Assembly: GCF_018614035.1 (NCBI RefSeq)
Contig: NZ_JAGGPA010000054.1
Coordinates: 1 to 44,127 of the forward strand
Length of the DNA: 44,127 bases
From: Streptomyces sp. ISL-96
Lineage (GTDB): Bacteria; Actinomycetota; Actinomycetes; Streptomycetales; Streptomycetaceae
Direction: 5' to 3'
Made by a program: the position numbers and the translations under genes. Below the pieces are notes generated by a model. It was given only the letters and a program-made list of their open reading frames with translations, did not search any database and was not told where the DNA came from. This document shows positions 25,107 through 33,951 of the stretch, in pieces. Every line of letters begins with the position of its first letter. The stretch's first letter is position 1.

Positions 25107-28086
25107 GGGTGTGCCCACGATGCCGGCTCGGTGGGGCCTGCAACTGTGTGCGGCGGTCGACCGGGCCGGCCATGGCGCCCCGTGGGAGGCATACCTGACG
25201 GTCTGGGACGACGTACGCGACGACGAACGGGTCCACTACGGTTCCGGGAGCGACGAGTCGGTGGCCTTGGCGGAGCTGCGCGGACGGATCCGGTTGCCGG
25301 CCCGGGCCAGCGATGACGTCGAGCCCGAGCAGGCCCCGCGCACGCTCGGTCAGCGGGTGGCTCGGTTCCTCGACCAGGAGGCTCTGGCATCGCCCGAACG
25401 GGCCCTCGATGTGCTGCTGGACTGTCTCGGGTTCATGCCGCTGTTGGACAGTGCCGAGTACATCGAGCGGCCCGACCGGCGCGCTGCCCTTCTGCTGCAT
25501 CTTGCCGATGCCCGCGACAGTGCAGACGGCACGCTGCCGTCGGCGCGCATGCTGGCCACGGCGGCGTGGGCCAGCGGGCCGTGCGACCCGCGGCGCCTGC
25601 TGCGCCATGGTCTGGCGGTGGCGGACCTGGCCGAGGAAGTCTTCTCCCCGGACATCACCACTGTTCTCACCGAGGCGACGCGCGAGGTGCTGACCGACCG
25701 TGCCGGCAGTCTGTCGGGCCCGGTGAGCAAATGGCTGGCGCTGCTGGCCGTGGCCCACGCGGCCGACTCTCAAGCGCCCGCCCGGCTGCTCCCGCAGCTG
25801 GGGGGTGAGGGTTTCTACCGTGCCTGGCTGCGCTTCACCATTGCCACCCTCGGCCTGCGCCAGGACGTTAAGGCAGGCAAGCTCCCGGCAGCGACCGCCT
25901 CCGCCACCGCCCGCGTGGCGCTCGAGCAACTGGCCCAGCACACGACCCCCTTCACCGGCCGTCCCAACGCCAGTGACCTGGTCGACATTTACCAGCTCGT
26001 GCGTCAGGTCCTGCACGACGCCGTCGCCCTGCTGTACAGCGACGACGTCGCGCTGGGCATTGCGGCCCTGCAAGCCGTCAGCGGGGGCACCACTACCTCC
26101 CTGATGGGCATGGCCGGAACCGGCCCCCTGATCACCACCGACCTGCTGTCCTTGCTCGCTGCGAGCGTCGGCCAGGCCGGGGCCGACCTAGCGCGCGAAC
26201 TGATGCGAACCCTGCGCACGGCGCACGCCGGGTACCGTGCGCTGTATCCGGAGAGCGCCGACTTCGAACTCGAGATGGCCCGCGTGAGTCTGGCCTGCGG
26301 CGACCCGCAGGAAGCGCAGCAGTGCTGGGACCGCGCCGCCCGCTACATGGGCGCCTACGGCAGCCACAAGGACATCACCATCGAGGAACTGCTGGATCCG
26401 CTGCCCCAGCTCATGCAGGCCGATCCCGTCCAGGCGCGGGTGCGGCTGGCACGCGCACAACCGCTGGTGTATCTCGTCGCGCACGGCACCGACGGGCGGG
26501 GCACCGGAGGATTTCCCAGCCACTGGTGGCAGTTGCTGGCCCGTCTGGACCCGTGGGCTGCCGCACAGTTGGGCGCCCAGGTGCTGCTGACGGAGCCCGG
26601 GCTGCCCGACCACCGGGTGGCTACCGCTCACCAGCAACTGCTGGCGACCCAGGCGAACACGGCAGACCCCGTCATTCTCGCCGCGCTGCGCATCGCGGCA
26701 GGAGGCGCCGACCACAACATCAAGGGGGACATCGCCCTGCTCGGCAGGCTCGCCGACCTGCCGGCCGACGACGCGGCCCGCTCAGTGCGCCTGCTTCCGG
26801 TGCTCGCCAACGCCATCACTTCCACCTACGACGACCAGACGCTGACCGCCGCACCGCACGCAGCCGGGAACGAGCCCGCCACAGCGCTCACCGCCGCAGC
26901 ACACCGCTGCGGCGGTGAGGGCGGCCCGCACTGGGCCCCCCGGCCCGTGCCGACCAAGACCTCCCGCGACTGGTCGAGCCGCAGGCGCCCCACCACAGGC
27001 GCGTATCTGCATGCCCAGCAGCGCCCCATACTGCCCCCGGGCGCTGCCGGCGTGCTGGCCGCGGTCCGCGACCGCAGCAGCAAGGCATACGACGACCCGC
27101 CGGGTCCCCGGTGGTCAAGAGACGCCCTGGCCAACGCGGTCGGATGGCGGCTGCTGGAGATCCTTCACGTCCAGGGAGCCGACGCTGTCACCCAGCTACT
27201 GCACCGGATCCCGGAGGAGATGAACCTTTCCAATCCCCTGGAGCTCCTCGCCGATATCGCCACCGGCCTCCGCCTGCGCCATGACACCGACCCCGGCGTC
27301 TTCGGCCCGCTCGCCGCAACAGCCGGCATGCTCGCCTACACCAAGACACGAGGCGGCGGCGGATGGCGCGTCTTCGCCGGCAGCGACCGACTGGATCTGT
27401 GGCAGCAGGCACACGCAGCCGACACCACCACCGCAGCCCGCGTCCTCGCAGACCAGGTGGCCCAAGCCGTCGCCAACCCGACCCACAACCGCACCACCGG
27501 CATCAGCCAGGCCCTGGTCTCGGCCTTTGCGATCCAGTCCCCGGATACCTCCCAGCCCTCCCCCGCCAGCGCGCTGGCCTGCTGGGACGCGGCGTACGAC
27601 GTCGTCGCCTACCGCCTGCCTGGCGACGCCGGCCTCGGCCACGGCGCCTACCACCCACAGCCGGAGCCGGCCACACAACACGACATCGACACCGCGCTGT
27701 GCCGGCTCGCCCTGGCCACCGTCGCCCTGCCTGAACGCGGCGACAAGCGCCGCGCCTTGATCGCAACCACGGCTCTCCTGGCCAGCCGCCCCGCCCAGGC
27801 CCAAGCCGCATTCGCGCACGTCCTCGACTTCGACCTGGGCGCCGGCCCGCTGACCTGGCTTCTGACCGTCCTGCACAGCCACCTGCCCGAGGGCCCCCTC
27901 GATGCCAGCCTCCGCGAGCAGCTCGAGGCCCTGTGCGGCAGCGGCCTGCTGTCTGTGCGCGCCGAAGCCGCCGCAGTCCTCACCCGCGCCGGATGCCAGC
28001 GACCCTCCCCTCCGGCGACCGCCGCCCATCCGACACTCGCACGCGCCATATCCGCCGCGCTCTCCAGCACCGAGGACAGCGCATGA
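24751..28086 (+). CDS. Very large helical protein of unknown function (continuation of the nuclease gene)
   Basis: 1111 residues in the annotated frame. The frame is already open from 24670, and the first usable start is a poor TTG at 24751, so this is probably the body of the gene that starts at 23928. It is almost wholly alpha-helical with repeat-like stretches rich in A-L-x-x-L, resembling an alpha-solenoid or TPR-type scaffold. I see no intact P-loop (GMAGTGPLITTD lacks the lysine) and no catalytic signature. The stop overlaps the next gene (ATGA). By layout (nuclease head, long helical sensor) it resembles AVAST-like or other STAND defence proteins but without an evident NTPase. Family not recognised. 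Confidence 0.65.
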   Translation: MSRRGFFTDPRAFRHLPELLAALGRDDELALLIGPDFLSRAIAGLQSPQAVVHTLTVAARRAAVRNDWPTLVRCIELSRARANYEDEGLPGSLVPYADVLVELVELVGADHLAASLMYEGVPTMPARWGLQLCAAVDRAGHGAPWEAYLTVWDDVRDDERVHYGSGSDESVALAELRGRIRLPARASDDVEPEQAPRTLGQRVARFLDQEALASPERALDVLLDCLGFMPLLDSAEYIERPDRRAALLLHLADARDSADGTLPSARMLATAAWASGPCDPRRLLRHGLAVADLAEEVFSPDITTVLTEATREVLTDRAGSLSGPVSKWLALLAVAHAADSQAPARLLPQLGGEGFYRAWLRFTIATLGLRQDVKAGKLPAATASATARVALEQLAQHTTPFTGRPNASDLVDIYQLVRQVLHDAVALLYSDDVALGIAALQAVSGGTTTSLMGMAGTGPLITTDLLSLLAASVGQAGADLARELMRTLRTAHAGYRALYPESADFELEMARVSLACGDPQEAQQCWDRAARYMGAYGSHKDITIEELLDPLPQLMQADPVQARVRLARAQPLVYLVAHGTDGRGTGGFPSHWWQLLARLDPWAAAQLGAQVLLTEPGLPDHRVATAHQQLLATQANTADPVILAALRIAAGGADHNIKGDIALLGRLADLPADDAARSVRLLPVLANAITSTYDDQTLTAAPHAAGNEPATALTAAAHRCGGEGGPHWAPRPVPTKTSRDWSSRRRPTTGAYLHAQQRPILPPGAAGVLAAVRDRSSKAYDDPPGPRWSRDALANAVGWRLLEILHVQGADAVTQLLHRIPEEMNLSNPLELLADIATGLRLRHDTDPGVFGPLAATAGMLAYTKTRGGGGWRVFAGSDRLDLWQQAHAADTTTAARVLADQVAQAVANPTHNRTTGISQALVSAFAIQSPDTSQPSPASALACWDAAYDVVAYRLPGDAGLGHGAYHPQPEPATQHDIDTALCRLALATVALPERGDKRRALIATTALLASRPAQAQAAFAHVLDFDLGAGPLTWLLTVLHSHLPEGPLDASLREQLEALCGSGLLSVRAEAAAVLTRAGCQRPSPPATAAHPTLARAISAALSSTEDSA

Positions 28087-29267
28087 ACAATCCTCGGGAG
28101 TTCGCGGCCGACCTCGTCGACCAGTATCTGGGCGCCCGCCTCGACGCCGCCGCCAGTCCGGCAGGGCTCCGTGCAACTGTCGTCGACCTTGTTACCGAGG
28201 CCTTGACCGCTAAGCACGTCGAGACGTTGATGAGTGCCCAGTTGGACCTGCTAGCCCACCCCAGCCGGACTCAGTACCCCGACGCCTACCTCGCCGCCGA
28301 AGACGCCGCCGAAGACGCCCTGCAACAGGCCGCCGCCGGCCTGCGAGTCGCCTTCGCCCAAGCCGGGCACCTCAGCCCCGCCCACACTTTTGAACGCAAT
28401 GCGGCCGCACGACTGCGCGACGACCCCCGCGCAGCCTTGCGTGCCGAACTCGCCCGTGTTCCCCGCCCCCTCACACGCCCCGATGCGCTGGCATGGTCAC
28501 TCGATCCCGCACCCTGGTTCAGTAACAGCCGCCAGGAGCAACTTCCCTGGCCGCCTTCCGGCTTGGCATCGGTCGCGGGCCTGCGGGCCCTGCCGGGAGG
28601 CGCCACTGTCCTTTCTCACGTTACGGACGGGCCTCACGCAGGCTGGGTACAGATCGGCCTGATCGAGCAGCACCACACCCCCGCGCGCCGCCACCCGGAC
28701 CAGCCCCCCCGCCAAGTACGCATCGCGCTCGGGCTGGAGGCCGTCAACGACGAGCCGCCACCCGGCACGCTTCCCCTCGCCCAGGCTCCCTGGCAGCTGT
28801 GGACGCGCCCGCTCCGGCGCCTAGCACCAGGACTGACCCAGGCCGAGACGGCAGCCGAGCACATCCGAACCAAGAACCAGGCCCTCGTGGCGCTCACCGA
28901 CGCCGGCACCACCCTCATGGTCGACGCACCCCAACGCGACAGCGGCCTTGGCCTGCCCCTCTACGTACTGGCACCCGCCGCCAGCGTCGTGGCAGCCCTC
29001 GGACTCGAACCCACCGACGGTATCTGCGGGTTCAGCCTCAGCGACCCGGCAGGAGAAGCACTAATCTGCCGCCAGTGGCACGGCCACCTCGTCCACGACG
29101 GAAACTACGCGCCTCTCCTGCCCGCGATCGCAGGAGCAGATCTCCTCATCCGTCCAGACCTGTTCACACGGCTACGCGACACGATCGGCCCCTCCCGCTG
29201 CCGAACCGGCATCAGCGTCCGCCACATGCCAGCAACCCACGACGACGCCCCCGACAGCGGAGACTGA
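28083..29267 (+). CDS. Hypothetical protein coupled to the nuclease-scaffold gene
   Basis: 394 residues. ATG at 28083 overlaps the upstream stop, so the two are translationally coupled and probably work together. The N-terminal ~150 residues are helical (FAADLVDQYLGARLDAAAS, SAQLDLLAHPSRTQYPDAY); the C-terminal half has mixed strands (GATVLSHVTDGPHAGWVQIG, ICGFSLSDPAGEALICRQW) and ends in an acidic tail. No signal peptide, TM helix or catalytic motif is visible. No family recognised; a regulatory or target-recognition subunit is one guess from context only. Confidence 0.6.
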   Translation: MNNPREFAADLVDQYLGARLDAAASPAGLRATVVDLVTEALTAKHVETLMSAQLDLLAHPSRTQYPDAYLAAEDAAEDALQQAAAGLRVAFAQAGHLSPAHTFERNAAARLRDDPRAALRAELARVPRPLTRPDALAWSLDPAPWFSNSRQEQLPWPPSGLASVAGLRALPGGATVLSHVTDGPHAGWVQIGLIEQHHTPARRHPDQPPRQVRIALGLEAVNDEPPPGTLPLAQAPWQLWTRPLRRLAPGLTQAETAAEHIRTKNQALVALTDAGTTLMVDAPQRDSGLGLPLYVLAPAASVVAALGLEPTDGICGFSLSDPAGEALICRQWHGHLVHDGNYAPLLPAIAGADLLIRPDLFTRLRDTIGPSRCRTGISVRHMPATHDDAPDSGD

Positions 29268-29583
29268 GAACACCTCCCCGAGAGGGCTCAGATCAACCCG
29301 GTCAGCCATCGCGAGCCACATCCGGCAGTACCCCGCCCCACTTCTCAAGATCAACTGCATCGCGGTCGCAACTTACGCCCAAGCCAAGAGCTTGTGCGTC
29401 TAGTTACGACATCCTCTTCCTACTCACAACATCGCAGCTCACAGGCCCTCCAACTGCCCCTGCGCATCACGCCTTTGATGAAATACAGCAAACCACTGCT
29501 GATCAGATGTCATACCAGCCAAGATCACAAAAACTCTCTTCATACTTCAAGCACTGCAGTTCAACGCCATGCCGCTGTCATAA
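29268..29583. other. Lower-GC intergenic region left of the IS
   Basis: 316 bp with clearly lower GC than its neighbours, especially 29390-29583. No credible gene is visible; short open frames are Ser/Thr/His-rich and lack ribosome sites. A weak CTGAG/CTCAG inverted repeat at 29264-29291 spans the end of the preceding gene. The region ends at the CTAG used as IS target. Its composition suggests non-coding or foreign DNA. Confidence 0.4.
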
Positions 29584-29632
29584 CTAGGGCCTATTGCGAA
29601 AGTGGATCTTGCACGTGAAATGATCATGCGTT

Positions 29633-30433
29633 GTGGCACGTGGAGACCTGACGGACGAACAGTGGGCCCGCCTGGAGCCTCTGTTGCCCAGCGGCAAGAA
29701 GCCCGGACGCCCGCCGATATGGACCCGGCGGCAGCTGGTCAACGGGATACGGTGGCGGACCCGGACCGGGACGCCGTGGCGCGATGTACCCGAACGGTAT
29801 GGGCCGTGGGACCGGGTCTACGACCTGTTCCGGCGCTGGCAGCGGGACGGGACCTGGAAGCGCATCTTCACCGAATTGCAGGCCCAGGCGGACGCAAAGG
29901 ACCTGATCACCTGGGATGTGAGTGTCGACTCCACTGTCTGCCGAGCCCACCAGCACGCCGCCGGAGCGGCGAAAAGGGGGATCTCCAGAAGGAGCCGCCC
30001 GGCGGCATCGACACCGAGCCGGCCGACCACGGACTCGGACGCTCGCGCGGCGGGCTGACCACCAAGCTCCACCTCGCGGTCGAGCAGGGACAGAAGCCCA
30101 TGTCCCTCGTGATCACTGCCGGTCAGCGCGGGGACTCACCCCAGTTCGAACCGGTCCTGGAGAACATCCGGGTGCCTCGCCTCGGCCTGGGGCGCCCACG
30201 CAAGCGCCCGGACAGAGTCCGTGCCGACAAGGCGTACGGCTCCCGGAAGTCCCGCGCCTACCTGCGCAGACGCGGGATCCGATGCACGATTCCGGAGAAG
30301 AAGGACCAGATCCGCAACCGCAAGAAACTCGGCTCACGCGGCGGTCGTCCACCGGCGTTCGACAAAATCGACTACCGCGAGCGCCACGCAGTGGAATGCG
30401 GGATCAATCGCCTCAAGCGCCACCGGGCCGTGG
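29633..30433 (+). pseudogene. IS5-family DDE transposase, N-terminal exon
   Basis: Starts with GTG at 29633: MARGDLTDEQWARLEPLLPS, typical of IS5 transposases. The first frame leaves homology after HAAGAAKRG, and the protein resumes in the -1 frame as GDLQKEPPGGIDTEPADHG. The switch is at a GAAAAGGGGG run (29971-29980), a plausible programmed -1 frameshift as in ORFA/ORFB elements of the IS427-like group. DDE residues: VDSTVCRAH (D), RADKAYGSRKSR (D), ERHAVECGINRLKRHRAV (E). Coding stops at 30433, where the antisense group II intron is inserted; the last 24 codons lie at 35038-35111. Confidence 0.85.
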
Positions 30434-30496
30434 GTGAGGTCGACTCCGGGCGCCCTGCTGGTGTTTCCACCAGTGGGTTTCCCCGAGCCGCCTCCC

Positions 30497-30530
30497 GAAC
30501 CCGGCGTGCCCGTCTCCGGGCACCGGGCTC
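30497..30530 (-). ncRNA. Group II intron domain V (outer intron)
   Basis: Exactly 34 nt: the minus strand begins GAGCCCGGTGCCCGGAGACG and ends CGCCGGGTTC. The AGC-type triad region, GAGA tetraloop and two-base internal bulge match catalytic domain V. A CTGGTG-GAAA-CACCAG hairpin follows at about 30459-30474, before the 3' end. Confidence 0.85.
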
Positions 30531-30561
30531 TCCACAAGCCCCGATTGGGATATTCCGATTC

Positions 30562-31992
30562 TCATGCCGTAGTGGGCCACGGGCTCGGGATCACTGTTCC
30601 TCGGTATCGGTATCTGGTCGTGCTTACCTTCGCCGGATTGAACAGTTCTCCGTCCTCCGTGACGGGCCACCAGCCGCCGTCGCAATAGCGTCGGCGAAGC
30701 TGCTTCCATGTGATCCCGGGGTGCTTGCGCCGAATCCACCGAATGACCCTCATCCACGCGAAGTGGCTGAGATAGCAGAAAGCGACGTTCGACACCCCCG
30801 GACGGAAGTACGCGCACCATCCACGCAGCACCGAATTCAACTGGTGCAGTAGGGACGTCAGCGGCAGGCCAACATTCTGCCTTCCGGTCAGATCCTTCAC
30901 CTTGGCCGTTGCCGAACGAACAGACTTCCGCGCCGGATAGGTGTAGATGTACTGCCGGTCAATGCCCCGTTTCCGGTGACGCTGGACGCGCCATCCGAGA
31001 AAGTCGAAGCCTTCGTCAATGTGGGTGATCCTCGTCTTCTCGACCGAGAGGCGAAGGCCCATCGGTGTCAACGCCTCTGCGACTTCCCTTCGCAGTTCCT
31101 CGGCGTGACCACGGTTGCCGGAGACGAGCACGAGGAAGTCGTCCGCGTACCGGACCAGCCGGTAGTTGGGAAGTCCTCGACGCTGCCTCTTGCGCCGTTC
31201 CCCGGAGGTACTGCTCGGTCCTCCGGGTGCCTGGGCGATGTGTTCGTCCAGAGCCGAGAGTGCGATGTTGGCCAGCAGGGGCGAGAGAATCCCACCCTGC
31301 GGGGTTCCGGTGCGTGTGTCCGTGAGGGCTCCGTCCCGGGACATAATCCCGGATTTGAGGAATGCCTTCACCAGGAGCAAGACCCGCTTGTCCCCGATCC
31401 GATTTCGCACCCGGCCCATCAGGGCCGTGTGCGAAATCTCGTCAAAGCACGCCGTGATGTCGCCTTCCACCACCCATTCGTAAGAATGGCTAGCGAAATA
31501 GCGCGTCTCGGCGATCGCGTCATGAGCCCGGCGGTTCGGGCGGAATCCGTACGAATACGGAAGGAAATCCGCTTCGAACACCGGCTCCAGCACCAGCTTC
31601 AAGGATGCCTGGACCACCCGGTCCGCCACGGTCGGAATCCCGAGACGACGGAGCTTGCCGTTCGCCTTCGGGATCATCCGCTCACGCACCGGGACCGGCT
31701 GAAAGCTGCGATCTCTCAGTTGAGTTCGCAGCCCGTCAAGGAAAGCCTCGACTCCTTGCCCGGCCTCGATGGAGCGTGCGGTTTTCCCGTCCACTCCGGC
31801 CGTGCGGGCACCCTTGTTTCCCCGGACCCGATCCCACGCCACCAACATAAAGGCGGGGTCGGCCACGAGATTGAACAGATCGTCGAACCTGCGATGAGAA
31901 TCATCGTTTGCCCAACGGTGCAGCTTGGTCTGAATCTCCAGTACCCGGCGTTCGGCCTTCATCAAGGCCCATTCCAGCTCGTCGGTATTCAC
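30562..31992 (-). CDS. ltrA: Group II intron reverse transcriptase/maturase without endonuclease domain
   Basis: 476 residues from GTG at 31992 with a near-perfect AGGAGGT ribosome site. RT blocks in order: GNKGARTAGVDGKT, MIPKANGKLRRLGIPTVADR, SYGFRPNRRAHDAI, VVEGDITACFDEISH, GTPQGGILSPLLANI, LVRYADDFLVLV (YADD active site) and DFLGWRV. The maturase X domain follows (LLHQLNSVLRGWCAYFRPG), then a short basic stretch. The protein ends near residue 476 with no HNH/En domain, as in many actinobacterial intron proteins that prime from the replication fork. It helps splicing and copies the intron RNA into DNA. Codon use is less GC-biased than in flanking genes. Confidence 0.92.
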   Translation of the reverse strand: MNTDELEWALMKAERRVLEIQTKLHRWANDDSHRRFDDLFNLVADPAFMLVAWDRVRGNKGARTAGVDGKTARSIEAGQGVEAFLDGLRTQLRDRSFQPVPVRERMIPKANGKLRRLGIPTVADRVVQASLKLVLEPVFEADFLPYSYGFRPNRRAHDAIAETRYFASHSYEWVVEGDITACFDEISHTALMGRVRNRIGDKRVLLLVKAFLKSGIMSRDGALTDTRTGTPQGGILSPLLANIALSALDEHIAQAPGGPSSTSGERRKRQRRGLPNYRLVRYADDFLVLVSGNRGHAEELRREVAEALTPMGLRLSVEKTRITHIDEGFDFLGWRVQRHRKRGIDRQYIYTYPARKSVRSATAKVKDLTGRQNVGLPLTSLLHQLNSVLRGWCAYFRPGVSNVAFCYLSHFAWMRVIRWIRRKHPGITWKQLRRRYCDGGWWPVTEDGELFNPAKVSTTRYRYRGTVIPSPWPTTA

Positions 31993-32105
31993 CGGCGACG
32001 ACCTCCTGGCATTCCAGTTTCCTTACTGCTGACTTGCTGGCCCCGCAGGGTAGGCCGCCGGCGAGGTATCCGCGGATGCGGACCCTTTTCCGACGGCCCC
32101 CCACC

Positions 32106-32140
32106 GAACCGGGCATGCGACTTATCACCGCACCCGGCTC
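32106..32140 (-). ncRNA. Group II intron domain V (inner intron)
   Basis: Minus strand starts GAGCCGGGTGCGGTGATAAG and ends GCATGCCCGGTTC, a 35-nt domain V-like hairpin. It is related to, but clearly different from, the domain V of the outer intron, so the two introns are of different lineages. Confidence 0.8.
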
Positions 32141-33951
32141 TCCAGTGCCACATTCCTCGAAGCCTGCCCCGTTGAGGATCCGTTATGGATTCCTTCGTGG
32201 CAGTTACGGCAGACGATCAGGGTCTTGCGACGGCGTGACGCCATCTGCCGTGCCCAATGGGGCTGTTCAGCCCCATCTCGGGAGTTGAGGTCTTTCAGAC
32301 GTCGAACGTGGTGCGCTTCGACATCTGTCCGCGACTGGCAGAGTTCACAGCGGCCGGACATGAGCCGGTCGATGAGTTCCGCCGGGCGCTTTCTCCAAAT
32401 CTCCGGGAGATTGTCTTTGAGAACTACCCTCGTGGTCCTGCGGGCAAGCGAAATCCCTCCCCATCGGGCAACCAGTGACTTCTTCCCGTTGCCTCGCCCG
32501 ACCGTGACTTGCAGACCTCTGCGAGGACCTGCTGGCGTCTGCCAAGTGGCTCGGTAGCGGTTCCAGACCTTGTTGACGCTGATCTTGTTCTTATGGCCCA
32601 GCGTCTTGGTCATCGACCGTTCCATGACCCACCTCAGCAGGCCGAGGCGGTGCCGGTTGTAAGCCAGCTGGTAGTACTCCGCGATACCCCGAAACTCCGC
32701 CTGATACCGCGTCACAATACGGAAGTCCGAATCATGAGCGCGTGTCAGCATGGCGGCCGGTTTACCGCGTCGCATGTAGGTCTTACGCTTGTCGCGCACG
32801 ACGTCCATAGGCACCTTCAGTCCGATCTGCCCATTGATCGAGCGATGACCTTTCCGATCGTGCTTGGCGTCGTTGTGGTGGACCACGATTTCGTAGCCGA
32901 GGAAGCGGGCGGCCTGTGACCGCCCATGGGTGATCAAGGTTTTCTTTTCGGAGAGCTCCAGCTTCAAACGGTTCCGCAGGAACTTTCCGATCATTCCCTT
33001 GATGTACTCGGCTTCCCGTCGCGTTCCAGAGAATCCCAACAGCCAATCGTCCGCGTAGCGGACGTAATGCAGCCGCCGGAAGGCTGGATCATCGGGGTCA
33101 TGAGAGGGGAGCTTTTGCAACTGACGACGCAACTGCCCTGCTTCCTCCCGCTGCCCCTTCTTTTCCAGCTTCCAACTGGCCTTGTGTATCCGCATATACG
33201 GCAGATACGGCTTGCGTCGGGTTCCCCGGTTGAAGACGGGCAAGAGCGTTGTCTCGACGTACTTGTCCAGCCGGTCCAGGTAGATATTTGAGAGCAAGGG
33301 GCTCAGAACGCCCCCTTGTGGCGCCCCACTTAGTGTCTCGTGGTAGCGCCATTCCTCCAGGTATCCGGCCTGAAGCAGTCCGTCGATCAACCGCAGGAAG
33401 CGGTTGTCGTGAATGTTCTCGGCTAGGGTGGAGTGGAGAACTCCGTGATCCAGCCGGTCGAAACACTGGGAGATGTCTCCCTCGACGAACCATGTCATAC
33501 TGCGCCACGACTCAGATACTTCCGCAAGAGCGGTATGACAGCCCTTCCCTGGCCTGAAGCCGTGGGAGTGGTCGGAAAACTGCGGCTCGTAATAGGCTTC
33601 CAACAGGGAGCGTATTACTTCTTGCAACAGCTTGTCCGACCACGAAGGCAGCCCCAGTGGGCGGCGTTTCCCTGGGGACCCTTTCTTCTCGATATACACA
33701 CGCCGGACCGGGGTCCACCGATAGCGCTCATGCCGCAGCGCATCGATGATCACCTGAATCTTCTTCAGGCTCATGCCGTCCACGGTCTCCATGGTGGAGC
33801 CGGGCGTCATGGCACCGTCGTTGCGGTAGATCTTTCCGTAGGCACGCAGGTACAACTCCGGGTTGAACAGGTGCCGGTACAACCTCTCCAGTGGCAGTCC
33901 TCTCTTGCCGCGTTCATGGATGATCTCCATCAGGGCTTCGGCTCTCTGCAT
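32125..33951 (-). CDS. ltrA: Group II intron reverse transcriptase/maturase with HNH endonuclease
   Basis: 608 residues from ATG at 33951. RT motifs: LYLRAYGKIYRNDGAMTPG, RPLGLPSWSDKLLQEV, HSHGFRPGKGCHTAL, FVEGDISQCFDRLDH, GAPQGGVLSPLLSNI, HYVRYADDWLLGF (YADD) and RFLGYEIVV. A maturase region follows, then an HNH domain: CELCQSRTDVEAHHVRRLKD and LIVCRNCHEGIH, with the four cysteines and HH intact. The resemblance is to chloroplast/mitochondrion-like (CL/ML) intron proteins, unlike its neighbour. GC content is visibly lower than in the actinomycete genes around it, which suggests relatively recent arrival. Confidence 0.93.
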   Translation of the reverse strand: MQRAEALMEIIHERGKRGLPLERLYRHLFNPELYLRAYGKIYRNDGAMTPGSTMETVDGMSLKKIQVIIDALRHERYRWTPVRRVYIEKKGSPGKRRPLGLPSWSDKLLQEVIRSLLEAYYEPQFSDHSHGFRPGKGCHTALAEVSESWRSMTWFVEGDISQCFDRLDHGVLHSTLAENIHDNRFLRLIDGLLQAGYLEEWRYHETLSGAPQGGVLSPLLSNIYLDRLDKYVETTLLPVFNRGTRRKPYLPYMRIHKASWKLEKKGQREEAGQLRRQLQKLPSHDPDDPAFRRLHYVRYADDWLLGFSGTRREAEYIKGMIGKFLRNRLKLELSEKKTLITHGRSQAARFLGYEIVVHHNDAKHDRKGHRSINGQIGLKVPMDVVRDKRKTYMRRGKPAAMLTRAHDSDFRIVTRYQAEFRGIAEYYQLAYNRHRLGLLRWVMERSMTKTLGHKNKISVNKVWNRYRATWQTPAGPRRGLQVTVGRGNGKKSLVARWGGISLARRTTRVVLKDNLPEIWRKRPAELIDRLMSGRCELCQSRTDVEAHHVRRLKDLNSRDGAEQPHWARQMASRRRKTLIVCRNCHEGIHNGSSTGQASRNVALESRVR

